Source: Roseivirga seohaensis | Lineage (GTDB): Bacteria > Bacteroidota > Bacteroidia > Cytophagales > Cyclobacteriaceae | DNA: 64,000 nt | Reading direction: 5' to 3' | Assembly (NCBI RefSeq): GCF_001592945.1 | Contig: NZ_LRPB01000001.1 | Location: 167,917 to 231,916 of the forward strand | Part shown: positions 37,301 through 43,354 of the stretch, one piece after another | How the letters are laid out: every line of letters starts with the position of its first letter | Position numbering within the stretch: the first letter of the stretch is position 1 | The notes under the pieces: model-generated | What the model saw: the letters and a program-made list of their open reading frames with translations, nothing else | What the model was told of the DNA's origin: nothing | Database searches by the model: none | Program-made: the position numbers and the translations under genes

Positions 37301-37543
37301 CACCTGAATAAAACGATATTCACCATTAGCATTGGTTATTGTTCCTGTTTGAAAACCAGTGGCTGTATTCTTTACAAGAATGGTGGCACTTGGTAAAGTA
37401 CTACCATCTGTAGCTGTGATAACGCCCTGAATTGTAGCATCAGTTGCTTGCGCTAGGGATTGAAAAACCGTGAAGGTCAACAATAGTAAGGCTATCCCCA
37501 GTTGCCTACTATTGGTTTTGATTAGGTAGAATTTAAGTCTCAT
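34361..37543 (-). CDS. TonB-dependent receptor with carboxypeptidase-regulatory-like domain (Oar-type)
   Basis: 1060 residues. Signal peptide (about 1-31), then a CarboxypepD_reg-like domain (about 35-120, TIQGVITATDGSTLPSATI), plug domain (from about 127, IVVTGDQI and EGRNFTRLVSLSP) and a beta-barrel ending in RVQVGLRYTFGQ. The R-G-rich plug motif and barrel resemble Oar-like proteins, which in some bacteria export rather than import. The ligand is unknown; no SusD partner is adjacent. It has the best-formed promoter of the window (37560-37588). Confidence 0.92.
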   Translation of the reverse strand: MRLKFYLIKTNSRQLGIALLLLTFTVFQSLAQATDATIQGVITATDGSTLPSATILVKNTATGFQTGTITNANGEYRFIQVPLGGPYEITASFVGYGSKKKEGFMVNQGDQLKINFELSETVTEMETIVVTGDQIRSSIDRQGEATIVSTQQIQNLPSEGRNFTRLVSLSPLQGGGSLNLGGQRRTSTGVTIDGLNARNTLTAGEIGQGPYTISQEAIRTFEISTNDYDVTQGRQGGGAIKAVTKSGTNDLQGSAFVYHRNDKLQNDLDIRENPRTADFNNTQYGVSLGGPIIKDKVHFFAVFERQEATDPLFIADIQTADDENRSGLTKANLDRYLQIARAKYGLSNDQQVGQFERSSEASTFFARVDWQLNNIHRLTIRNNYNKYTNPFGTSDNSSFELAESYSDFNSQENTLGVSLRSAFNPNFTNEFKLQYQHAERAYNPSSQLPSSNIPRAIVNVQSTLPNGSSASRTVQLGGQRYSPETNLENMIQFTNTAYLSRGNVNFTFGTDNMITYLETLLSNEQNGRFFFDSLDDFENLTPSRYAREVPLQGLPIVKQTVLDLSLFAQAEFSLHKDLEVIAGVRWDGTIFTEAAEFNQTVFNELGIRTDNRPQDLDNIQPRLQGIWNIGGKDSDIIKLGGGIFNSQPHYYAQVNNIQNSGTLLGAIDVTGADVPTPDFNAYRNDPSTVPGVPAGQVPFSTINAVGDNFEVPTTAKFNIDYTHYFGDKYSVSVNYLASKTTNNYVYQEANLVKDPFFVTNEGREVFVPANTITASGITDWTNSRISNQVGRALVLESDGEVKQHAIIISGSAQVGKDGYFNISYTRNSSKDNSSYNCCVANTSTFLPVTGDPRDLNYGYSDNNFRSKFVVNTASPSFHGFVLGATITGSGGSPFNFVVDNNNRSANGDFNLSNDQAYIFDPNDANTSQAIKDGYMDILNNPDVPQNFKDYLQDNFGRFAERNAGVNGFYANIDLRLLKKIKLANGHGLELSADLFNFANFLDSSKGNSHVYSRNLELMRITGFDQLAKSYNYSVQTGAGNEPINGTPWRVQVGLRYTFGQ

Positions 37544-37559
37544 AGTGTTGTTTTTTGCG

Positions 37560-37588
37560 CAAAACTATGGCTACCATTCTGGGGCAAA
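37560..37588 (-). promoter_or_regulatory. Complete Bacteroidota promoter of the TonB receptor gene
   Basis: On the minus strand TTTG (37588-37585), 17 bases, then TAGTTTTG (37567-37560). Both the -33 and -7 elements match consensus, and the ATG follows 16 bases later. High constitutive expression is likely. Confidence 0.75.
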
Positions 37589-37680
37589 TGTTAGATTTTA
37601 ACATCTGCAAAAAGGTTAACAATACCCTAATCAATCCACAGGGTAGTATTACATTTTCTTAATATTGGGGAAACAAAAAA

Positions 37681-38115
37681 CTAAAGAGTTTTCCGCATTT
37701 CGAAGTGTTCTATACCAGCCTCAATAAATTTTTCACCCACTTTAGTGAATCCATATTTACTGTATAATGGCATTGCGGTGAGCTGTGCATGGAGGTAAAT
37801 TAGAGTACCAGGCTTGGCAACATTATTTTCAACATCGGCCAAAACCATTTGAACCAAACGTTTTCCTACTCCTTTGCCTCGGTATTCTTCATACACCGCA
37901 AAACGCTCTAGTTTCACACCTTTTTTAGTGGTTCGGTAACGGGATGTACCTGCTGGTTCACCTTGATAATAAGCAATAAAGTGCGTGGACTCCGCATCAA
38001 ATTCATCGAATTCCTCCTCGCGATCGCAAAGCTGTTCTTCAATAAACACTTTTTCACGGATGGCAAAAGCTAAGTCAAGCTCTTCCTTATTCTCCACTTT
38101 TTTTACTCTTATCAT
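37681..38115 (-). CDS. GNAT family N-acetyltransferase
   Basis: 144 residues. Motif A is seen as EEYRGKGVGKRLVQ (acetyl-CoA pyrophosphate loop) near residue 75, and the ElaA-like N terminus has REKVFIEEQ. Such enzymes acetylate an amine on a small molecule or protein; the substrate is unknown. The ATG lies inside the phoH 3' end (29-base overlap in another frame), so its translation is probably coupled to phoH. Confidence 0.9.
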   Translation of the reverse strand: MIRVKKVENKEELDLAFAIREKVFIEEQLCDREEEFDEFDAESTHFIAYYQGEPAGTSRYRTTKKGVKLERFAVYEEYRGKGVGKRLVQMVLADVENNVAKPGTLIYLHAQLTAMPLYSKYGFTKVGEKFIEAGIEHFEMRKTL

Positions 38116-39058
38116 TTTGTTCTTGATGTTTATCGTAAGCCGAAATTATTTCTTTGACCAATTTATGGCGCACCACATCCTTGGCATCTAAATCTACTCT
38201 TGCAATTCCTTTAACGCCACTCAAAATTTTAAGTGACTCACCCAAACCTGATTTTTGGTTTCGCGGCAAATCAATCTGAGAGATATCTCCAGTAACAATC
38301 ACCTTCGAGTTTGGCCCCATACGCGTCAGAAACATTTTCATTTGCATGGCTGTGGTGTTCTGAGCTTCATCTAAAAGAATAAATGCATGATTCAGCGTTC
38401 TGCCTCGCATATACGCCAAAGGCGCTATTTCTATCACCCTATTCTCTTGGTAAAATTTCAGCTTTTCTGAAGGAATCATCTCATCCAGTGCATCGTAAAT
38501 CGGCCTTAAATATGGATCAATCTTTTCCTTAAGATCTCCTGGAAGAAAACCTAAGTTTTCGCCTGCCTCTACAGCCGGGCGCGTAATGATGATTTTCTTA
38601 ACCTCTTTATTTTTTAAGGCTTGTACTGCCATAGCTACGGAAATATAGGTTTTACCTGTTCCGGCAGGGCCTACAGCAAAAACCAAATCATTTTCTTCAA
38701 CTGCCTTTACCAATGCTTTTTGATTGGCTGTTTTTGGTTTAATGGTATTTCCTCGGTTACCATACACCAATACCCCATCATCACCTTGGCTACTAATATA
38801 TTCTGCCTCGCTTTTGATGTACGATTTCACATTATCATGCGTAACCTTTCCAAACTTATGATAATGCTGCACCAAGGAGTTCAGAATATCGTTGATTTGG
38901 ATAATCTCCGAGGCATTTCCTTGAATGAGAATCTCGTTGCCTCTCGATACAATCTTGCTTTTTGGAAAAGCAGAGGCCACTTCTTTGATGTTCTCATTTG
39001 CCACGCCTAAAAAGTCGACCATGGCTATGTTTTCGAGTATAATTAATTTTTCTACCAA
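38087..39058 (-). CDS. PhoH family ATPase
   Basis: 323 residues. Walker A GPAGTGKTY near residue 134, Walker B ILLDEAQNT near 228, TGDISQIDLP near 257. An N-terminal KH-like part precedes it. PhoH-like proteins are ATPases linked to RNA metabolism and stress. The start is TTG at 39058: the residues VEKLIILENIAMVDFLGV that follow are conserved in family members, so the internal ATG at 39022 would truncate the domain. A TAAGTTTG box is at 39121-39128. Confidence 0.92.
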   Translation of the reverse strand: MVEKLIILENIAMVDFLGVANENIKEVASAFPKSKIVSRGNEILIQGNASEIIQINDILNSLVQHYHKFGKVTHDNVKSYIKSEAEYISSQGDDGVLVYGNRGNTIKPKTANQKALVKAVEENDLVFAVGPAGTGKTYISVAMAVQALKNKEVKKIIITRPAVEAGENLGFLPGDLKEKIDPYLRPIYDALDEMIPSEKLKFYQENRVIEIAPLAYMRGRTLNHAFILLDEAQNTTAMQMKMFLTRMGPNSKVIVTGDISQIDLPRNQKSGLGESLKILSGVKGIARVDLDAKDVVRHKLVKEIISAYDKHQEQNDKSKKSGE

Positions 39059-39081
39059 ACGCTTAACTATGTTTTATTTGA

Positions 39082-39113
39082 TTGATTTAGCCTCAAAATT
39101 TTCGATACTTTTG
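39082..39113 (+). promoter_or_regulatory. Promoter of the SAM hydroxide adenosyltransferase gene
   Basis: TTG at 39082-39084, 21 bases, then TACTTTTG at 39106-39113 (exact TAnnTTTG). The ATG is 39 bases downstream. It lies back-to-back with the phoH promoter. Confidence 0.6.
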
Positions 39114-39120
39114 CTATTCA

Positions 39121-39128
39121 CAAACTTA
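39121..39128 (-). promoter_or_regulatory. -7 box TAAGTTTG of the phoH-GNAT unit
   Basis: An exact TAnnTTTG match on the minus strand, 62 bases before the TTG start. The two divergent -7 boxes are only 7 bases apart, so RNA polymerase binding at one should exclude the other. Confidence 0.55.
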
Positions 39129-39152
39129 GAAATTTTAACCGAATAGTCTTTT

Positions 39153-39920
39153 ATGGCCATTATCACTTTAACTTCTGATTTTGGACACACCGACCATTAC
39201 GTGGCCGCGTTAAAGGCCTCTTTGATTTCTAAGGACAGTACCCTAAAACTTATTGACATTAGTCACGATATCGAACCTTTCGATATTGCCCATATGGCTT
39301 TTGTAGTTAGTTCTGTTTTCAGAGATTTCCCCAAAGGTACCGTACACTTGCTTAGCACTAACGTAGCACAAGCTAATCAAGATTCTTATTTAGCGGCTAA
39401 AATTGAAGATCATTTTTTTGTTGCCCCTGATAACGGAATATTAAGTTTGATCAGTGATAAAACTCCAGAAACCATTGTAAAGTTATCTATTGACGATAAT
39501 TCTACTTTCCCTCAACGTGGTATGTTGGCCGATTTTATTTTGCGCTTGGCCGCGAATGAAGAAATATCAGCCTTGGGTGAGGCAGTTACAGAATACACGC
39601 AATTGATGTTACGAAAACCTCGAGCTACTAGAAAAGAAATTTCTGGCCATGTTATTCGAGTGGATCATTATGGCAACCTTATCACCAATATCAGTAAAGT
39701 GGATTTCGATATTCTAAGTAAAAACAGAAATTACAAACTGGTTTTCGGAAGAGAATCCGCTTCTAGTATTCACTCACAATATTACGATGTAGACCCTGGT
39801 GAAGTCTTTTTTGTATTCAATAGTTTGAACGTTTTGGAAATTGGAATTAATCAGGGCAATGCTTCTACCCTTTTAGGTTTGAGCTACGACAGCCCTATTC
39901 TCATTCAATTTGAAGAATAA
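39153..39920 (+). CDS. SAM hydroxide adenosyltransferase (DUF62, chlorinase/fluorinase-like)
   Basis: 255 residues. The N terminus LTSDFGHTDHYVAALK, DISHDIEPFDI and HLLSTNVA are typical of the DUF62 family, which includes fluorinase and chlorinase but mostly comprises enzymes that hydrolyse S-adenosylmethionine to adenosine and methionine. VIRVDHYGNLITNI is the C-terminal domain signature. The fluorinase-specific insertion loop is not present, so hydrolysis is expected. The stop overlaps the next ATG by one base (TAATG). Confidence 0.9.
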   Translation: MAIITLTSDFGHTDHYVAALKASLISKDSTLKLIDISHDIEPFDIAHMAFVVSSVFRDFPKGTVHLLSTNVAQANQDSYLAAKIEDHFFVAPDNGILSLISDKTPETIVKLSIDDNSTFPQRGMLADFILRLAANEEISALGEAVTEYTQLMLRKPRATRKEISGHVIRVDHYGNLITNISKVDFDILSKNRNYKLVFGRESASSIHSQYYDVDPGEVFFVFNSLNVLEIGINQGNASTLLGLSYDSPILIQFEE

Positions 39921-40216
39921 TGTTAACAAGAATTGTAAGAATGACTTTTAAGGCCGAAGAAGTAGACGCCTTTATCGAATTATTCAACGAAACCAAAGAC
40001 CGTATTCGTCATTTTGAGGGCTGCCAATACCTTGAGTTGATGCGAGATTATAATGAAGACTGTGTTTTTGCTACTTATAGTCATTGGGAGAATGAAGAAG
40101 CACTGAACCGCTATCGCCATTCGGAATTATTTGGCGAAGTATGGAAAGCTACCAAGGCCAAATTTGCCGATAAACCCGTTGCTTTTTCGCTCAAAGGCTT
40201 TATTCAAGTAGACTAA
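39920..40216 (+). CDS. Antibiotic biosynthesis monooxygenase (ABM) family protein
   Basis: 98 residues, one ferredoxin-like ABM domain: IVRMTFKAEEVDAFIELF, GCQYLELMRD and YSHWENEEALNRYRHSELF. Such small dimeric proteins include quinol monooxygenases and haem-degrading enzymes, but many have no known substrate. It is translationally coupled to the SAM hydrolase gene through a TAATG overlap. Confidence 0.88.
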   Translation: MLTRIVRMTFKAEEVDAFIELFNETKDRIRHFEGCQYLELMRDYNEDCVFATYSHWENEEALNRYRHSELFGEVWKATKAKFADKPVAFSLKGFIQVD

Positions 40217-40389
40217 AATTTACTGGCAGAAGCTATTGTTTCATAAAAAATCTTTACTCATTTTTGCAACCCCAATACAACACCTCCTCGGTGGATTCTC
40301 CAAAATATCGGAAAATCATTACAGAGGCTTTAATTTCAGGTGGCGGCTCCGAAGCTTCGGAGGATAGACGCTTGGAAATAAAGATAATT

Positions 40390-40473
40390 GCCCAGGTGGC
40401 GGAATTGGTAGACGCGTTGGTCTCAAACACCAATGATTTCACGATCGTGCCGGTTCGACCCCGGCCCTGGGTA
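40390..40473 (+). tRNA. tRNA-Leu (anticodon CAA)
   Basis: Acceptor 5' arm GCCCAGG (40390-40396) pairs with CCTGGGT (40466-40472, one G-U) and the discriminator is A40473. Anticodon stem TTGGT/ACCAA encloses loop CTCAAAC, anticodon CAA, which reads UUG. There is a long class II variable arm and a T-arm GCCGG-TTCGACC-CCGGC. CCA is not encoded. Confidence 0.96.
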
Positions 40474-40475
40474 CA

Positions 40476-40506
40476 AAACCTCTCGAATTTCGGGAGGTTT
40501 TTTTTT
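40476..40506 (+). terminator. Intrinsic terminator of tRNA-Leu
   Basis: AAACCTCTCGA (40476-40486) pairs with TCGGGAGGTTT (40490-40500) with one G-U pair, followed by an uninterrupted T run to 40506. Confidence 0.9.
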
Positions 40507-40583
40507 ATTGCTTTCAAATCAATTAGTCGACTTCTAATTTCTCCGTAAATTGCAGTTTATCTTCTAAGCTAAAAGGTTAAAAT

Positions 40584-41348
40584 ATGTCGATCTCAAAAGA
40601 GTCTGAATTAATTGGAATGAAAAAGATTAGCGAAGTAGTGGGTACTACCTTAAAGCTAATGCGAGAACATGCCCAAGTGGGTATGTCTACCAAAGAATTA
40701 GACGATTACGGAGGACAGATTTTAAAAAGCTATGGTGCCAAATCTGCGCCTTTTGAAACTTACGGTTTTCCTGGCTATTCATGCATCAGCGTAAATGAAG
40801 AAGGTGCCCACGGAATTCCTTCCAAATCGAAAATACTCAAAGAAGGCGACCTTATAAACATTGATGTTTCTGCCGAGCTCAATGGATTTTGGGCCGACAA
40901 TGGCGGGTCTTTTGTTTTGGGAAAGGATATTCACAATCATCAGCCCTTGGTAGATGCTTCTAAAAGCATTTTACACAAAGCGATTCACAGCATTAAAGGA
41001 GGAGTGAAAATAGCGGACATCGGTCTGATCATTGAAACCGAAGCAAAAAAATCTGGATTTAGAGTAATTAAAAATTTAGCTGGTCATGGAGTAGGCAGAA
41101 GCTTGCATGAATCGCCTGATGATATTTTGAATTACAGGGTAAAAAGTAATCATCAAAGGTTTAAGAAAAACACCACCGTGGCCATTGAAACGTTTATTTC
41201 AACGAAATCAAACTTAGCCGTAGAGCTTAGAGATGGGTGGACATTAGTAGGCAACAAAGGAGGTTACATTACCCAACACGAACACACTATTTTAATTACA
41301 GACGATCAGCCTGTAATTCTTACTGAGTGCAATGGTATTTGGGATTAA
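40584..41348 (+). CDS. map: Type I methionine aminopeptidase
   Basis: 254 residues. Metal ligands are in place: Asp in INIDVSAE, Asp in FWADNGGSF, His in AGHGVGRSLHESP, Glu in VAIETFIS and Glu in TQHEHTI. SVNEEGAHGIP carries the substrate-side His. It removes the initiator methionine. The sequence is somewhat divergent from the usual ribosomal-operon copy (AHGIP rather than CHGIP), so it may be a second MetAP in this genome. ATG at 40584. Confidence 0.92.
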   Translation: MSISKESELIGMKKISEVVGTTLKLMREHAQVGMSTKELDDYGGQILKSYGAKSAPFETYGFPGYSCISVNEEGAHGIPSKSKILKEGDLINIDVSAELNGFWADNGGSFVLGKDIHNHQPLVDASKSILHKAIHSIKGGVKIADIGLIIETEAKKSGFRVIKNLAGHGVGRSLHESPDDILNYRVKSNHQRFKKNTTVAIETFISTKSNLAVELRDGWTLVGNKGGYITQHEHTILITDDQPVILTECNGIWD

Positions 41349-41410
41349 ATCAGTTTTGCTCTGTTGTATAACCTAAACCCTTTGAAGGTTCTTTCTAGAA
41401 CCAACTAAAA

Positions 41411-41434
41411 CAAAAAAGGAGCCTTTAGCTCCTT
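41411..41434 (-). terminator. Intrinsic terminator of the 48-codon gene
   Basis: On the minus strand AAGGAGC (41434-41428), 5-base loop, GCTCCTT (41422-41416), then TTTT immediately. The T run is only on the minus side, so it serves the small gene at 41460-41606 rather than map. Confidence 0.75.
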
Positions 41435-41459
41435 AAAATTATTTAAATCACACTTTTAA

Positions 41460-41606
41460 TTAGAAGGCTTTCGTATAACCTTTAATTGTAAGAGGCTTCA
41501 CTTTCTTTACAGAGGATACATATTTTTCCATATCGAATTTATCCTCTGCATTCTTAACAGATGAGTTATTCGTTAGCTTAGCGCGTTTCTTTGAATATGT
41601 TTCCAT
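41460..41606 (-). CDS. 48-residue basic protein with its own transcription unit
   Basis: ATG at 41606, TAA at 41460; the product begins METYSKKRAK and ends LTIKGYTKAF. It is lysine-rich (about one residue in five), has no cysteine, signal peptide or membrane segment, and I recognise no family. Support for a real gene: an exact TATATTTG promoter box at 41662-41655, a purine-rich leader, and a perfect hairpin with T run 26 bases after the stop. It could be a small nucleic-acid-binding protein, a ribosome-associated peptide or a modified-peptide precursor; none of these is shown. Confidence 0.65.
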   Translation of the reverse strand: METYSKKRAKLTNNSSVKNAEDKFDMEKYVSSVKKVKPLTIKGYTKAF

Positions 41607-41654
41607 AGCTGATAACTATTTCTTTTTCTTCTTTTTTTCTTCCTAAAGGAATGA

Positions 41655-41662
41655 CAAATATA
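41655..41662 (-). promoter_or_regulatory. -7 box TATATTTG of the 48-codon gene
   Basis: An exact TAnnTTTG match on the minus strand, 48 bases before the ATG at 41606. GTTA about 20 bases upstream is only a partial -33 element. The leader is almost pure purine. Confidence 0.6.
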
Positions 41663-41690
41663 GTGCTCGGGCTCAATTATAACGATACCC

Positions 41691-42311
41691 CTACTTATTT
41701 AAATTCTCAACTACCTTCTTCTTTATGTTAATGAACTCAGTTAATAAAGGGGTAACATTATCAATCCATTCTTTACTCTGTACCTTTCGTAATTTAGTCA
41801 TAAAGCCATCAGGTAACGGTTCATCCGTTTGTATTCTCTGATCCACCACCTCGTTATGCTTAAAATTTGAATTAAAAATAACGTTCAGGATATCATCGGA
41901 AGATTTTTTTAAATCATTAAGTAAATCCCCCTTTTCAAGAACCGCTTGAATAAAAACATCTAATAAGCCACAAAGCTCTACATGCAAATCTTTATACTCT
42001 CTTGAAAGCAAATCGAAATCTGAATAATAATGTATGCTAGAATAGAGTAAGTTCTCCATTTTTGTAGTTACGTTCATGAGTAGCTTTAATGCTGATGACC
42101 TCTTCTCTTCTAATCTCTGAAACCTATTTTCATTGATTTGGAAATAAAACTGAGCGGAAGTAAATGCCAAGCCAATAATTGCTAATGAAAAAGGATACAA
42201 CAAATCAGCATCACTAATACACTTAAAATAAAGCATGGCTAATGCCCCAACAGAAGGAATTATAAAAAGTAACCCAGCAATCCAAAACCTATTTTTTACC
42301 CAAAAACCCAT
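41691..42311 (-). CDS. Hypothetical membrane protein, two TM segments plus cytoplasmic helical domain
   Basis: 206 residues from the ATG at 42311 (a GTG two codons upstream is possible). Two hydrophobic segments near residues 8-28 and 37-55 are followed by a long helical, charged region (about 60-200). The layout resembles small membrane-anchored helical proteins, but no motif identifies a family and no enzymatic partner lies next to it. It sits in a cluster of small unrecognised genes and precedes the 48-codon gene on the same strand. Confidence 0.65.
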   Translation of the reverse strand: MGFWVKNRFWIAGLLFIIPSVGALAMLYFKCISDADLLYPFSLAIIGLAFTSAQFYFQINENRFQRLEEKRSSALKLLMNVTTKMENLLYSSIHYYSDFDLLSREYKDLHVELCGLLDVFIQAVLEKGDLLNDLKKSSDDILNVIFNSNFKHNEVVDQRIQTDEPLPDGFMTKLRKVQSKEWIDNVTPLLTEFINIKKKVVENLNK

Positions 42312-42372
42312 ACCCACTCAGTCAAAGTTTACATCACCCTTATTAAGTTTTAATCGCATTATGCTGACAGGG

Positions 42373-42669
42373 CTATTTGGCAATCAATGTGCCGATTATG
42401 CCCATTGTTAAAAAAATGATTCCAAGCATCAAACTAACTAAACGGAGTTTATACCAAGACTTTCCTGATCCGAAAAAGAAGTTTAAAAATATTATTATCA
42501 AAAAGGGTCCAAAGCCAAAAAGAGAAAATGCAAATACCCGACCTAAGATTCCTGTCCAATGGTCGAAATCGCCCCCTACATCGCCTCCCTGTTTAGATAA
42601 GTTTATATATGTGATTACTTCCAGAGTAAGAATTAAAATAATCAGTATACCAGTTAGCTTTCGTATCAT
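42373..42669 (-). CDS. Small hypothetical membrane protein, three TM segments
   Basis: 98 residues: hydrophobic helices near 5-24, 43-66 and 76-95, with a short polar loop (KQGGDVGGDFDHW) between the first two. No recognised domain. It is in the same direction as the 206-residue membrane protein 61 bases downstream, so they may form a unit. A plus-strand frame covering almost the same bases is proline- and lysine-rich noise. Confidence 0.6.
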   Translation of the reverse strand: MIRKLTGILIILILTLEVITYINLSKQGGDVGGDFDHWTGILGRVFAFSLFGFGPFLIIIFLNFFFGSGKSWYKLRLVSLMLGIIFLTMGIIGTLIAK

Positions 42670-42783
42670 TCCTTAAACTTATATAAAATACTCCTATTAT
42701 AAAACATCCTGGATTCGGTCTGTAAAAATTAACTATTCAATTTTCATAGCTCATTCTTTCCAGAAAATATTTTACCTTGATCT

Positions 42784-42999
42784 ATGGAAAAAGAAATCGT
42801 AAAGGAATATTCAAACGGTGAGCTCACCGTGGTTTGGAAATCGCAGAAGTGTATACATGCTGGCGAATGCGTTAAAGCATTACCAGAAGTATATAACCCC
42901 AAAGAAAAACCGTGGATTAAAGCTAAAAATGCTTCGACCCAAGCGCTAAAAGACCAAATCGCTAAATGTCCTTCTGGTGCTTTGAGTTACTATATGTAG
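42784..42999 (+). CDS. YjdI-type 4Fe-4S mono-cluster protein
   Basis: 71 residues matching the Fer4_19 family: CIHAGECVKALPEVYNPKEKPWI and the C-terminal CPSGALSY. Three cysteines (in CIHAGEC and KCPSG) plus a His are available for the cluster. Family members are small electron carriers of unknown pathway, sometimes fused to or beside CDGSH or N-acetyltransferase proteins; neither is adjacent here. Confidence 0.88.
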   Translation: MEKEIVKEYSNGELTVVWKSQKCIHAGECVKALPEVYNPKEKPWIKAKNASTQALKDQIAKCPSGALSYYM

Positions 43000-43093
43000 G
43001 AAGAACCTTCCAAAAGTTTCCCTATGTGGGCTTTGTATAAAGTGATTTGCCACCTGTGAGGTAATTGGAGGGTTTCGCCAGATTTAAGGTTGA

Positions 43094-43351
43094 TTACTGT
43101 ACTGTAATTCGGGCTTCAGAGTATAAATCGTAAACAGCCACGGTGGTGCTGTGTCCTGTGGCGTTTCCCCAAAAAGGATGTTTGTTAATCAAGGTTCTGT
43201 TTTCCACATATTCGGGATGATAATCGCTTTCTAGATCGTCCCAAACTACAAGCATGTATTCATAACGCATTTTGCTTTCGCGGCCTTCTTCTAGCCAGCG
43301 CTCGAAGGTAGTTTCTTCTAAAGACTTGGGGTATTCTCTGCTATCGAACAT
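43094..43351 (-). CDS. Small hypothetical protein
   Basis: 85 residues, soluble and acidic, without a recognised domain. The middle part (RYEYMLVVWDDLESDYHPEYVENRT) and WGNATGHSTTVAVYDLYSEARI look like a small alpha-beta fold. It starts 3 bases after the stop of the AraC/TPR regulator gene and is thus probably co-transcribed and co-regulated with it. Confidence 0.6.
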   Translation of the reverse strand: MFDSREYPKSLEETTFERWLEEGRESKMRYEYMLVVWDDLESDYHPEYVENRTLINKHPFWGNATGHSTTVAVYDLYSEARITVQ

Positions 43352-43354
43352 ATG

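Noticed and set aside
37619..37650. Hairpin (TACCCT/AGGGTA plus outer pairs) between GNAT and TonB receptor genes
   Set aside because: The stem has an internal mismatch and no clear T tract follows; a terminator for phoH-GNAT is possible but not supported enough to list.
39153..39920. Halogenase (fluorinase or chlorinase) activity of the DUF62 protein
   Set aside because: The insertion loop typical of fluorinase is not visible and most family members hydrolyse SAM.
40254..40548. Open frames on both strands over the tRNA-Leu region
   Set aside because: They cross the tRNA gene and its terminator and show no protein-like composition.
41691..42311. Defence-type membrane effector (two TM helices plus helical domain, SLATT-like)
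   Set aside because: The layout is similar in outline only; no nucleotidyltransferase, reverse transcriptase or nuclease partner is nearby and no family motif is seen.
42377..42676. 99-codon frame on the plus strand
   Set aside because: It mirrors the 98-residue three-helix membrane protein on the minus strand; the product is lysine/proline-rich, as expected from the antisense of hydrophobic codons.
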